DNA of 64,000 bases from Apostichopus japonicus (taxonomy: Eukaryota > Echinodermata > Holothuroidea > Aspidochirotida > Stichopodidae). The notes beneath the pieces are model-generated. The model was not told the DNA's origin. It was given only the letters and a program-made list of their open reading frames with translations, and did not search any database. Within the stretch, counting starts at the first letter, position 1. Each line of letters starts with the position of its first letter. Shown in pieces: positions 22,482 through 32,842 of this stretch. The DNA lies in contig NC_092563.1 in assembly GCF_037975245.1 (NCBI RefSeq), positions 7,189,501-7,253,500 on the forward strand. The letters are read 5' to 3'. Both the position numbers and the translations under genes were made by a program.

Positions 22482-23585
22482 GTCTGTGCGTTCTGTCAAA
22501 TAGGATATCATCTCCAATGCGCTGGTCTAAGGAAACAGCCACCTAAATGGAAAGTATGGATCTGCCAACCATGCCGTAAACTACCAAAGCTCCTACAAGA
22601 CACCATTGAAAGACTGAATAACGCTCTCAAGGAGATCGAAGAACTGAAAACTCTGAATCGACATGAAAGAAAAAAACATGATCTACAGGAAATACCTGAA
22701 TCTCGCCAAGGATTGGAAGAGACATTGGAAGAATCATATTCAAGCATCGTTCAGAAACAACCACAGCAAGAGCAAAGGCATAATTTACTGATAGGAGATT
22801 CAATTTTAAGAGATTTCAACAATGGAACCTTCGAAAACACAACTGTGCGATGCATTCGCGGAGCGTCTGTCGAATCAATACGTATGGACTTAACTGATGA
22901 GATTGACCTCGAGAAAATCCAGAACCTGATTATTCATGTAGGGACGAATGATGTTTCGAGCGGGAGTGACGTTACAGAAATTCTTGAAAAATTTGAGGAC
23001 ATGATTACAACGCTTCAGGTAGCCACTCCAAAAACGGAGAACGGTCCCTTCATCACCGTGTCTGGGCCATGCCCGAGACTTGATGCCTATTCGCCTGAAA
23101 TCGAGGAACTTGACAACAAACTGAACGAGCTGATGCGGAAACTAGACTGTCGATATATTGCAAACAGCTTATCATTCAAGTACGCAGATGGAAGAATAGA
23201 CCGATCAATGTACTCTGATGACGTTCACTTGAATCGTAAAGGAGCTGAAAGACTTGCAGAGCGCCTCACAGCAATCCCCTCGATATACCGTCAAACTCTA
23301 GTCAACAAAGCCACTCCTGAAGATCAAATCCACAGCAATCCCCAACCATCGAAATACAGGAGCCCTCGTGTAAAGTATCCTCGCCGCAATCCTGTAGGAC
23401 ATGATCGCAATCCCCATCCACGCCTGAATGCCAAGAGTTACCAACCGCCCAACTTCTGTGGCCCAACAACTAGACATGAACCAATGATGCCACCCATTCG
23501 CCAACGCCCACCATACCACTACCAGAACCATTACCGAGACAAAACCAGCTATAATGATCATGACCAACATCATACGAATATTTAA
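22482..23585 (+). pseudogene. LINE ORF1: PHD finger, coiled coil, SGNH-hydrolase/esterase
   Basis: Beginning in the target duplication, the frame carries VCAFCQIGYHLQC and WICQPC (the remaining Cys/His ligands of a PHD-type finger), then a Leu/Glu-rich coiled coil, then an SGNH esterase. The esterase blocks are visible: NLLIGDSILRDF with the GDS nucleophile, LIIHVGTNDVSSG, and SDDVHLNRKGAERL with the catalytic Asp/His. A Pro/His/Arg-rich basic tail follows, suited to nucleic-acid binding. PHD plus esterase is known from ORF1 of CR1-group LINEs. Apart from the hAT insertion this segment is an uninterrupted frame with all catalytic residues, unusually well preserved for this neighbourhood. Confidence 0.85.
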
Positions 23586-24114
23586 TCTGACTCAAATGGT
23601 AACAGTAGCTACGCGGCAAACTGAGAGTACAATGACTCTAATTGATCATGTTTATACCACAAATGAAAATCGATTGATGAACACAATCGTGCCCCAAATA
23701 CGTCTGAGTGATCATTTCCCTATTTTCTTCACTTGGCGACTGAACAATAAAGTAATAAGAAATAAATCACATCGAAGCTTTAAGTATAGAGCCATAGATC
23801 GAATTGATACTGCTGCTTTCAAATCAGATTTGAGAAACATGTTACCAATAGGACCTCTCCCCCATGAATGTGATGTTGATAAATCTCTGTCATGCTGGCA
23901 TGAGAACTTCATTAATGTTTTGAATTTACATGCTCCCAAGAAAGCAAAAAGAGTCAAACGTGAGAAACAACCGAGGTGGTTCAATAAAGATATTAACAAT
24001 GCAATTAAAATGAGGGACCGAACAAAGATCAAGGATCCTACTGCGTATCGATTTTGGCGCAATAAAGTGACTTGTATGATACGTGCAGCCAAACAAAACT
24101 ATTTCACGGTGTGA
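23554..24114 (+). pseudogene. LINE ORF2 endonuclease, C-terminal remnant
   Basis: Overlaps the end of ORF1 by about 30 bp. The frame contains TLIDHVYTTNENR and IRLSDHFPIFFTW, the last APE endonuclease blocks with the catalytic SDH, followed by the linker PRWFNKDINNAIKMRD. The first part of the endonuclease is missing, so ORF1 is joined almost directly to its final third. The frame stops at 24114, before RT. Confidence 0.8.
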
Positions 24115-25394
24115 TATTGTGGAAGCCTTCAATAAATATTTTATTGAAGTGTGTCAAACTTACCTAGTTAACAACCAGCACAACAACTGTGATACTTTCC
24201 CTGAGGTTAGGAAGTATGTAAACGCCAAATTACCACAAGGGGAGACATTTAATATCCCAAGAGTAACTGAACAGTATGTTTTGAAGTATCTGCAGTCGCT
24301 TGACCCTAACAAAGCGACCGGTCTTGATGAAATAAGTGCGCATGTATTAAAGAAAAGTGCAATTGAAATTACTCCCAGTATTACACGAATAATAAATCAA
24401 AGCATTGATACTGATGTATTTCCATGTAACTGGAAGGAAGCTAAGGTTATCCCGAGTTTTAAAACGGAATCCCGCCATGATTTATCGAACTACAGACCGA
24501 TTGCAATTTTACCAATTCTCTCAAAAATAATTGAAAAACATGTCCACCTAGCCCTCAGTAAGCATTTGAATAAGTTTGACCTTTTACGTAATACACAGTC
24601 GGGTTTCAGGGAAAAGCATTCATGCGAAACGGCGCTATTGAAGGTTGTGGATCAGTGGTTGGAATCTATTGATAAGGGGTATATTTTGGGAACTATTTTC
24701 TTAGACCTCAGTAAGGCATTCGATTTGGTAAACCACGAGATTATGGTAACGAAACTACGTATTTATGGTGTATCGAGTAAAGCGATTAATTGGTTCAAAT
24801 CCTATTTAGTTAATAGAAGTCAATGCACATACTTAAATGGTGTTTTATCGAGTTCAAGACGAATTGCATGTGGTGTACCCAGGGAAGCATTCTTGGTCCA
24901 CTTCTGTTCTTAATTTATATTAATGATATGGATCTCACTTTGGAATATTGTTCAGCGGATATGTATGCTGACGACACAACATTTTATGCCAGTGATACAT
25001 CTACCATTAACTTGAATAACAAATTGCAAAGAGACATGGAAAAAGTTAGTGCCTGGTGTGACCGAAATAAAATGGCAATCAACACCACTAAAACGAAGGT
25101 ATTATTGATGGGATCTGGTCAGAGACTGGCTTCATTACCTGACAATGCAAATACTCTTTCTGTGACATTCGGGGGCAAAATTCTCAAGACTGTCAAATAT
25201 GAAGAACTATTAGGTGTAAAAATTGATAACAATTTATCCTGGCATATTCAGGTTGACAACGTTTGTAAAACAGTCTCAAATCGCCTTGCCTTACTGAGAC
25301 GCATACAACCATATATTGATTTAAATACGAAAATTATCTTCTATAATGGGTATGTACGACCCATTCTAGATTATTGTAGTATAGTCTGGGGTAC
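24083..25394 (+). pseudogene. LINE ORF2 reverse transcriptase (frameshifted)
   Basis: The RT blocks are LDPNKATGLDEIS, NYRPIAILPILSKIIEKH, FLDLSKAFDLVNH (first catalytic Asp) and GVP, where the frame shifts at about 24885. In the next frame follow GSILGPLLFLIYINDM and MYADDTTFYAS (catalytic YADD, intact), the thumb LGVKIDNNLSWH and YVRPILDYCSIVWG. The order and spacing fit CR1/jockey-group LINEs. The coding sequence is cut at 25394-25402 by a hAT insertion and resumes at 27062. Confidence 0.88.
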
Positions 25395-25402
25395 GTGTGG
25401 AG

Positions 25403-27053
25403 TAGGCTTGCACGGTAAACCGGTTTTAGTACCGAAACCGGTTTTTTCCGACCGAATTTCGGTACTATTTTTTATTTTAAGAAAACCGAAAAACCGAAAA
25501 AACCGGAAAAAACCGAAATGTGAATTGCAAAAACTGAAAAAAAAGGTTTGTTGACTTTGGTTTCTCCTTTTTACTGTTCTTTTTGCAATATGAAAGTAAA
25601 TTGCAACAAGAGAAAGCTTTTCTGATAGACGACATTGTCAGCTACGATCCGCACATGCCATAACCAGTGCTTGAGGGTGGATAGCTAGGCCTAACATTAG
25701 GCTATGCAGCCCATATATGCGTGCATCAGTTAGGCGACCTTGTAGTATTGAACTGACCTTGTGGCCAACGTTGGTAGTTGTGAGAAGTACACACTCAAAT
25801 GACGAGATGCAGTTCAAAATAAATTGTTACAATCAAAGTGTTTGTCCTCTTTGTGTTCTTCTTACTATTTAACTTCAATTAAATAGTAGAGGATATGGAG
25901 AAAATCTTTTCAAACACATTGATCACAGTTCGTGTTCAAAAAATGAACGTTAAAACTTGAAAGATACATTGCGCAATCCACAATACAATACGACATGTAC
26001 AGTCGCAGGGGAGGGGGGGGGGCTCTGTGAGTTTAACAACTAAGATGTAACAAGTATCATTAGAACAATCACGGGGGGGGCTCTGTGAGTTTAACAACTA
26101 AGATGCAACAAGTAACATTAGAACAATCACAGTCCATTATTCACAAGAGACACCTGGCGTCAGGCTTGAGTCAAGGAATATTAAAGGAGTAAAAATGTTG
26201 CATACATGGCTGAAAATTACAGCTGTTGCTGTTGTGACAATTCTCCTTTGTACGCTAATGGATTTTATTTTCTTTGTAATTTTCCTTTAAACCTTTCTTC
26301 TTATCAGTTATCAGACAAGGCGTCTCTCAGGTGGTTTTTCGTTTACGTTGATGAACACATGTTTCCAACTTAAACGTTAACAATTTACATTCTTTGCCGA
26401 CCTAATCCCGCTTTTGCCAGTGATATTTTTCAACTTGTACTTGAAAGTGTAGACGGTAAATTCTCTTCACTCTTTGAAGAGAAATTTATTTTACCGCCAA
26501 GATACCACCTGCGAACATGGCTAGAGCCTCGTGCAATTTGGTACCTTCATTGGACCAATCATATTGTAAAGCATTTTTTTACGATCTCCAGTTGGTCATA
26601 ATGGGGTTTATGCTCGGCCCTCATCTCCGAAAATATAACATATAATATAACATGACCGTCATATTTTTTTCTGAACACGAATTTGAACTTCGTGAAGTAC
26701 AGTAAACAAGACAAACGATACGTGTACGTGATGTTAAAACTTTAAGAAAAAATTTCATTAACACATTTCTTTTCGACATATTTACTTTAGTTTAGTTAAC
26801 GTGGGTTATAAAATGAGAGTCATGAAGGCAGTAACGTTTCTTGAATTTATTATTCTTATTTTTAACAATTTACTGCGAACGAACAGACTTGAACCCGCTG
26901 TTGATAAAGCTTCAAAAATACGCATCTTAGCGATCGAGATTTGGATGTTTTCAATGCAATTCAGGAGGGGGAAAAAAACCGGTTTTTGAGCCAGATTCGG
27001 TTTTTTGCTAGAGAAAAACCGGTTGTAAGTTTTCACGAAACCGTGCAAGCTTA
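25403..27053. mobile_element. hAT-type element with AACCGGTTT subterminal repeats
   Basis: A 1651-bp element flanked by the exact 8-bp duplication GTGTGGAG (25395-25402, 27054-27061). Ends read TAGGCTTGCACGGT and, reversed, TAAGCTTGCACGGT, with AACCGGTTTT/ACCGAAA motifs clustered at both ends. Inside lies a tandem pair of about 60 bp (26016-26131, ggctctgtgagtttaacaac). No transposase frame, and the shared module of the other hATs was not seen. Confidence 0.9.
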
Positions 27054-27061
27054 GTGTGGAG

Positions 27062-27465
27062 CAAACGATTTACAAAAGTTGTTACATATGCAAAAAGCAG
27101 CAGCGCGTATTATTACGAACTCGGGAAGATATGAAAGCTCGACAGAATTATTTAAAATGCTAAAGTGGCACCCTGTCGATACGCAAATATGTATACGACG
27201 ATTGATCATGATGTACAAGACCATGAATGGCCTCTCCCCAAATTATCTAACCCAGTTATTCAACTTTACACACGAAATTCATAATCACAATTTGAGATCC
27301 ACGACCCAAAGTAACTTATACCTGAAAGATGGTAAAACGGAATATCACAAGCGTAGATTTTCCTTCATAGCTGCCAAAGAACGGAATAATTTGCCAGCTG
27401 AATGCAAGCATGCCAAATCTTTACCTATTTTTAAACGTTTAGTCAATGAATTTTTCAAGTCTTAA
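27062..27465 (+). pseudogene. LINE ORF2 C-terminal region (after hAT)
   Basis: Continues the RT C-terminal domain with LLHMQKAAARIITNSGR, FKMLKWHPVDTQI and FSFIAAKERNNLPAE, the conserved tail of jockey/CR1 ORF2 proteins, and ends at a stop at 27465. About 180 bp of 3' UTR and the TAA-repeat tail follow. Confidence 0.85.
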
Positions 27466-27671
27466 TCATCTCAGTACGCTTTTATGTTCTATACCCATTT
27501 TTACAGTTTTGTGATTTACTGTTGTATATTTGTATGTTAAATAGTCTTACTCTTTGTTTATTGTTTTATAATATTCTTTTTATATTGATTGTATTTTAGG
27601 GCCTCGGGGAAGATTAGCTCTGGCTAACCGAGTCACCCTTTTAAAGGTTAATAATAATAATAATAATTACA

Positions 27672-28036
27672 TGATGGATTAGTCCTCATAAATATTCATG
27701 TCACCATTTGCCTTCCCTTCCCCAGCTCTGGGCTATCTTGTAACCCTTTCCCACCAATACACTGTGACTCTAAATACTATTGTCCCAGGTATAAACCACA
27801 AGCGTTATTGTCTAGCAGGCTCAGTTTATCTCAGAAGAGATAAGTAGCAAAAGATACATACAAAAAGGCTTTGTGAAAGTAAAATAACCATCACTAATCT
27901 GCAATATACTCAGCAGAGGCAGGAAGTATCTGTTTACTCTTTTTAATTAAAACTATCTACACTATTGACAGAAACTGCTTCTACTAGCAAGTGAAAACAA
28001 CAAACCCACTGTGTCATTCATGACACCAGGGTTACA
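27672..28036 (-). repeat. 3' LTR of the Gypsy element
   Basis: 365 bp, starting TGTAACCCTGGTGTCATGAA on the minus strand and ending CA. Its first 87 bp recur in the 5' LTR remnant at 37487-37576. Confidence 0.85.
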
Positions 28037-28048
28037 CCTTCCTCTTCT
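28037..28048 (-). other. polypurine tract (plus-strand primer site)
   Basis: On the minus strand AGAAGAGGAAGG lies directly upstream of the 3' LTR start TGTAACCC, the expected place of the PPT used for second-strand priming in LTR retrotransposons. Confidence 0.8.
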
Positions 28049-28254
28049 GAACATAACATCGTCCCGATGTTCACATGAATATATCCTCGAAACGGATTTA
28101 CAGCATAACAAATAATAAAATTAATACATGCATAAAAGAAATACAGTACACAAAACATACATAGGAATTAAACTCAACACAGCACTCGAATGGACTCAAA
28201 TGCACAACAGAAACTTAGATGCTTTGTAATGTTACATACACTTCAGAAATGGAA

Positions 28255-28831
28255 TTATCCATTTTGCATCACATTTAATATTAACTTGACATAAGGATCA
28301 TCAGGTGACATATGTGCCAACTTCTCTTTCAACATTAATATATAATCTACTTTATGTTGCCAAGGAAGTTTATCCTCACGAACAGTAGTAGCCTGATGAG
28401 AATACCTGTATGCCCATCTATCAATCTCTTTGGTTCTCCTACTAGACCTTCTAACATATTTACATGTTTCATCATCATACTGTTTAGCATCATCAGTATC
28501 AGACTCTATAAGTTCATCATCAACTTTGTTGTCAGTAGATATGGCAACAGCCTCCTGTGGAGCGAGGCTCACATCAGGTACATAACTAACATCCCCCTCA
28601 AGAGGTTCACTTTCAACTCTCTCATCTGCAACTATCTGCTTACTTTGCTCCAGTGAGCTGCTTAAAGAGTCTTCCTCTTCTGACTGAGACAGAGGCAGCT
28701 CTTCATCCCTAATACCCAGGACACTAACTATCTCAGAGGGGGAGTTTGGGTACTCCTCCACGAATGGTAGCTTTTCCTGGTGAGGAATAAATACTGGGGC
28801 TTCTGGACTCAAGTTAATAGATGGATAAGGC
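28255..28831 (-). pseudogene. Gypsy pol C-terminal tail
   Basis: The frame runs leftwards from the Kolobok insertion site to a stop at 28255. It is acidic and Ser/Glu-rich, with an RRSSRRTKEIDRWAYR basic block near the end and then a helical tail. I see no chromodomain or envelope features. It is in frame with the segment at 32843-33204 when the TTAA duplication is counted once, so it is the end of the polyprotein and not an independent gene. Confidence 0.7.
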
Positions 28832-29128
28832 TTAAAGGAGAAATAAACTCTGGGTTTTTGGAGCGTACATGCGGTAGGGGATATTTTTCTGATACCATTT
28901 ATGAAATTACTAAGCAAAATATAGTTTCCCTGAATTTTACGCGAATTTTCCAATTATTTTTTTTACCCATTTGAACAACGGCCATTTTGTTAAAATGAGA
29001 TTGAGGGCGCTTCAAAAGTGACATACACCAGCCACATCGTAACTTCAAAACTATGAAGCTTTGCATACGAGTTATAGTCTATTCACACTATGTTCGAGCA
29101 TCTTGCTTCGCTTATTTCACCGGTTAAA

Positions 29129-29344
29129 ATGCCCGAATGCCAAGCCTTTGGTTGTGTTAACCGAAGAGGGGAAGAGGGAGCAGAAAAAGGAAAAAGATAT
29201 TTCGTTATTGCAGATGGAATAAAATATCCGGAAAAGAGTGAACTTTCAATGAGGTGTACAGTACCTGTTCGTTATGGTCTCAGCAGCCGTAGGAAAAGGA
29301 TTCTTCTTCTTGTACCTCAAGAAATTTACAAAACAGAGTTCTAA
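29129..29344 (+). pseudogene. THAP-domain N-terminal fragment
   Basis: Starts MPECQAFGCVNR, the M-P-x-C-x4-C-x-N opening of a THAP zinc finger, followed by KGKRYFVIADGIKYPEKSEL, matching the F-x-x-P and charged region after it. The later Cys and His of the C2CH module and the AVPTF box are missing; the frame ends at 72 codons. THAP fingers bind DNA in P-element and Kolobok transposases and in host proteins. Here it sits inside a TTAA-flanked element, so transposon origin is most likely. Confidence 0.65.
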
Positions 29345-29661
29345 ATGAACTGGCTGCAAAAATATCTGGGAGAATTCAGGTCTGTTGGTCAGACATTCTC
29401 CTGCGTTGAACAAAGCTTTTTCCGTGAACAATCCATAGCAGCATACCCTCCCCTTGTCGCTTTCCAATGGCGAACAGAGTGCACACAGACACCATTCTTC
29501 GCAGTGGCTCGCGTAACCGGTATTCGTATCAGCAACGGAATTCGACCCAACATCATCAACAGTCGCGGACTGATTCTTTGCACAAACTCCTCTCGATGTC
29601 TCAGTTCTTCCTCTGAATATTTTGGTTCGAAAAGATACGATTCCAATCCAAAGGCTTCCAT
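29246..29661 (-). pseudogene. P2X7-C-terminal-like zinc domain fragment (frameshifted)
   Basis: On the minus strand a frame starting at 29661 reads EAFGLESYLFEPKYSEEE. A shift at about 29585 leads into a frame with EEWCLCALCSPLESDKGRVC, then C, ECLTNRP and LELCFVNFLRY, ending near 29310. YxFEP, an acidic linker, WCxCxxC, CC and the C(I/L)T block are hallmarks of the cysteine-rich domain known from the P2X7 receptor cytosolic tail, also widespread as a stand-alone domain in invertebrate genomes. It is convergent with the THAP fragment and overlaps its 3' end. Confidence 0.65.
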
Positions 29662-30074
29662 TTTCTTTTTTGAAGATATTTGCTCGACAGTAAATTGGAG
29701 TGCAATGATGGACGTAAGTAACGCTATCGCTAGGACTGCGTACGGTTTGCGTGTTGAAAGCAATCTAATTTAAACACGTTAAAAATCAAATCCTTGAAAA
29801 GATCCCAAAATTTATATTTCTACTGATACTCGTTATAATAACAAATTTCACATACTTTTTAAGCATTTTTACAGATCAATAAAGACAAAAGATATTTTTT
29901 GACCGATATTTTATTCATTACTATTGTTGAAAGTACAATTCTAATTATTTTAGGGATTGGCAACGATTTTGTCTTGAAATACGCGATGCGGCTAGCTTTT
30001 GTCACGGTACATCCGGGTACTGGCTCAATTCAAACAAAATGGCGCAACACATGAACTACATTCAAATCGTTTTT

Positions 30075-32716
30075 GGTTCCTTGCTTTTTGCAAAGCAAGG
30101 AACCTATGAGTTCAACTTGGCGTGTGTATGTGTGTGCGCGTGTGCGTGTGTGTGTGTGTGTGTATGTGACGCTTGGCTTGTGTACACGATATCTCAATAA
30201 GGAAATGATGTATCATGATCAAACTTGTTGGGTGGATAGCCCATAGTGAGAGGAAGATCCCTATTGTTTTTAGTGCCCGCAAAGGTCAGTAAGATGCCAA
30301 AAACCAATATATTCAAAACAGCAATAACTCCCATTGACAGGGTCCGACATGGTTGATATTTTGGGAGTAGTTGTGAATGGGGTAAGGGATCGTTTCCAAA
30401 CATAACGGTAATGTGATCGAAGGTCAACAAAGGTCAATTAATGATAAAAAACTAGTATTTTGCGATAACTTGAGAACGAAATGTCCGTTAGGGTTGGGAG
30501 TTGCTTTAATGTTATCCAATTGTCGACCCGCATCTGGGTGACCCTTGACCTCAACTTGACCTCTGGTGACCTTTACGTGTTTTGGGGGAGTTTTACAGTT
30601 TTGATGCTATTTTCAGATGTCAAAGGTACCTTCTGATCATAAATGTCAATAGGTTGACCCCGTGTGACCTTTATGTGCGAAGTTATATGGGGTCAAAGTT
30701 TTTCAGTCGGAGTTAGGATGGTTGTACAGACATGTCGTTTTGTTTTTTGGAAGCAGGAGATTAAACTACATCTGAAACCAAGGTCAAAAGGTCAAAGGTC
30801 ACATTAGAAAAAATGTGCTTATTTTGGGAGGAAACGAGCAAAAAAGAAAATGTTTGGTTTTGATGCTAGATTTGGATATCAAAGGTACCTTCCGATCAAA
30901 AATGTCAATTGGTTGACACCCGTGTGACCTTTGTGTGGGAAGTTATATGAGGTCAAAGTTAATTTTCAGACATTTAATGCAACAACTCCCAGTTCCAAGG
31001 TGTGACATGGTTGATATTTTTGGACAAGTTGCAAATGGTATAGGGGAATATTTTCAAACTTAACGGTCATGTGATCCGAGGTCACCAAAGGTCAGCTAAT
31101 GTTAAAAAACTAGTATTTTGGGGGTAGAAAATGGGCAAAGAAAAAAATGTTTGATTTGTATAGTTTGATGCTCTTTTTAGGTCTCATCAATCAAAAATGT
31201 CAATTGACCCAAGGTGACCTTTGTATGTAAAGTTATATGAGGTCAAAGTTAATTTTCAGACATTTAGTGTAATAACTCCCAGTGCCAAGGTGTTACACAG
31301 TTGATATTTTGAAACAAGTTGCAAATGGTATAGGGGAATATTTTCAAACTTAACGGTCATGTGATCCGAGGTCACCAAAGGTCAATTAATGATAAAAATC
31401 TAGTATTTTTGCGATAACTTGAGAACAAATTGTCCGTTAGGGTTGGGAGTTGCTTCAATGTAATCCAATTGTCGACCCGCATCTGGGTGACACTTGACCT
31501 CAATTTGACCTCTGGTGACCTTTTCGTGTTTTGTGGATTTTCACAGTTTCGATGCTATTTTCAGATGTTAAAGGTACCTTCTGATCATAAATGTCAATGG
31601 GTTGACCCCCCGTGTGACCTTCATGTGCAAAGTTATATCAGGTCAAAGTTAATTTTCACACATTTAATGCAATAACTCCCAGTTCCAAGGTGTGACAAGG
31701 TTGATATTTTTGTAGTAGTTGCAAGTGGTATAGGGGAATATTTTCAAACTTAACGGTCATGTGATACAAGGTCACCAAAGGTCAATTAATGATAAAAAAC
31801 TAGTATTTTTGCGATAACTTGAGAACAAATTGTCTGTTAGGGTTGGGAGTTGCTTCAATGTAATCTAATTGTCGACCCGCATCTGGGTGACCCTTGACCT
31901 CAATTTGACCTCTGGTGACCTTTTCGTTTTTTGTGGATTTTTACAGTTTCGATGCTATTTTCAGATGTTAAAGGTACCTTCTGATCATAAATGTCAATGG
32001 GTTGACCCCCGTGTGACCTTCGTGTGCGAAGTTATATGAGGTCAAAGTTAATTTTCATACATTTAATGCAATAACTCCCAGTGCCAAGGTGTGACAAGGT
32101 TGATTTTTTTGGACAAGTTGCAAATGGTAAAGGGGAATATTTTCAAACTTAACGGTCACGTGATCCAACATCACCAAAGGTCAGCTAATGTTAAAAAATT
32201 TGTATTTTGGGGGGGAGAAAATGGGCAAGAAAAAATGTTTGAAATTTTACAGTCATGCTCTATTTAGGTCTCACCGATCAAAAATGTCAGTTGGTTGACC
32301 TCCGGGTGACCTTTGTGTGTGAAGTTATGTTTACAAGTTCAAAGTTAATTTTTAGACATTTAATGCAATTAAATCTCAATGCCAAGGTGTGACATGGGTG
32401 ATATTTTGGGACAAGTTGTGAATGGGGTGGTGGAACATTTTGAAACTTAAAGGTCATGTCATCTGATGTCACCAATGTTATCATATCTGTTGACACGCTT
32501 GTAGGTCTCATATATTTGTTACATTTTCGATGCCATATTTAGATCTCAAAAGTGCCTTTTGATCAAAAATCCGATCACATTTTGTGATCACAAAAGTGTT
32601 GGCTATAGTGTTGGTTACTTTATGGGAACATGGAGGACCACAATTACTAGGACTATTTGAGCCCAATCTTGCTTGATAATATTATGTGTATTGTCATATA
32701 CCCCAAGCAAGGAACC
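30075..32716. repeat. AGGTCA-rich tandem repeat array
   Basis: Roughly 280-bp and 400-bp units recur (anchor aagttatatgaggtcaaagtt at about 30678, 30943, 31222, 31630, 32030, 32320). By eye about 32 copies of AGGTCA or TGACCT fall within about 2.1 kb. The block opens with a perfect 10-bp hairpin GGTTCCTTGC/GCAAGGAACC (30075-30104), and GCAAGGAACC recurs at its far end (32707-32716), suggesting a distinct repeat nested in the Kolobok-like element. Related shorter arrays lie at 40870-41820 and 47260-47790. Confidence 0.8.
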
Positions 32717-32842
32717 ACAGTGCCCTTGGGCTCTTGTTTCACCTCAAAAAAGGGATTTTTATGCTTTTCTTTTGCTTTTACTGGAAAGACCATCTGTCAA
32801 AACGTAAGATTGGATGCAAAAAAACTAGGGTTTATTTCTCCT

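Larger units (their letters stand above)
19625..27671 (+). mobile_element. CR1/jockey-type LINE with PHD-esterase ORF1, split by two hATs
   Basis: Two coding regions are recognisable: ORF1 (PHD finger, coiled coil, SGNH esterase) and ORF2 (endonuclease end, RT, C-terminal region). The element ends in a short 3' UTR and a (TAA)n tail at about 27649-27669, as expected for this group. hAT elements at 19742-22481 and 25403-27053 interrupt ORF1 and ORF2 and duplicate 8 bp of LINE sequence each. The 5' boundary is unclear. Most of the endonuclease is deleted at the ORF1/ORF2 joint and a frameshift lies in the RT, so it is dead. Confidence 0.85.
28836..32842. mobile_element. Kolobok-like DNA element (TTAA duplication)
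   Basis: A 4007-bp element flanked by TTAA (28832-28835 and 32843-32846) with ends AGGAGAAATAAACTCTGG and, reversed, AGGAGAAATAAACCCTAG (13 bp perfect). TTAA targets occur in Kolobok and piggyBac. A THAP-domain fragment inside favours Kolobok, whose transposases carry THAP fingers. No catalytic transposase core is visible; two-thirds of the length is an AGGTCA-rich repeat (30075-32716). It disrupts the Gypsy pol tail and is therefore younger. Confidence 0.75.

Noticed and set aside
28255-28953. An independent acidic host protein on the minus strand
   Set aside because: The frame continues the Gypsy polyprotein beyond the Kolobok insertion and ends shortly before the PPT and LTR; its apparent N-terminus is transposon TIR sequence.
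29090-29773. Host THAP or P2X receptor gene
   Set aside because: Both fragments lie within TTAA-flanked transposon ends, lack exons around them and are truncated or frameshifted.
30100-32500. Many open frames in the AGGTCA-rich array
   Set aside because: They follow the repeat units, show no domain and have no consistent frame between units.
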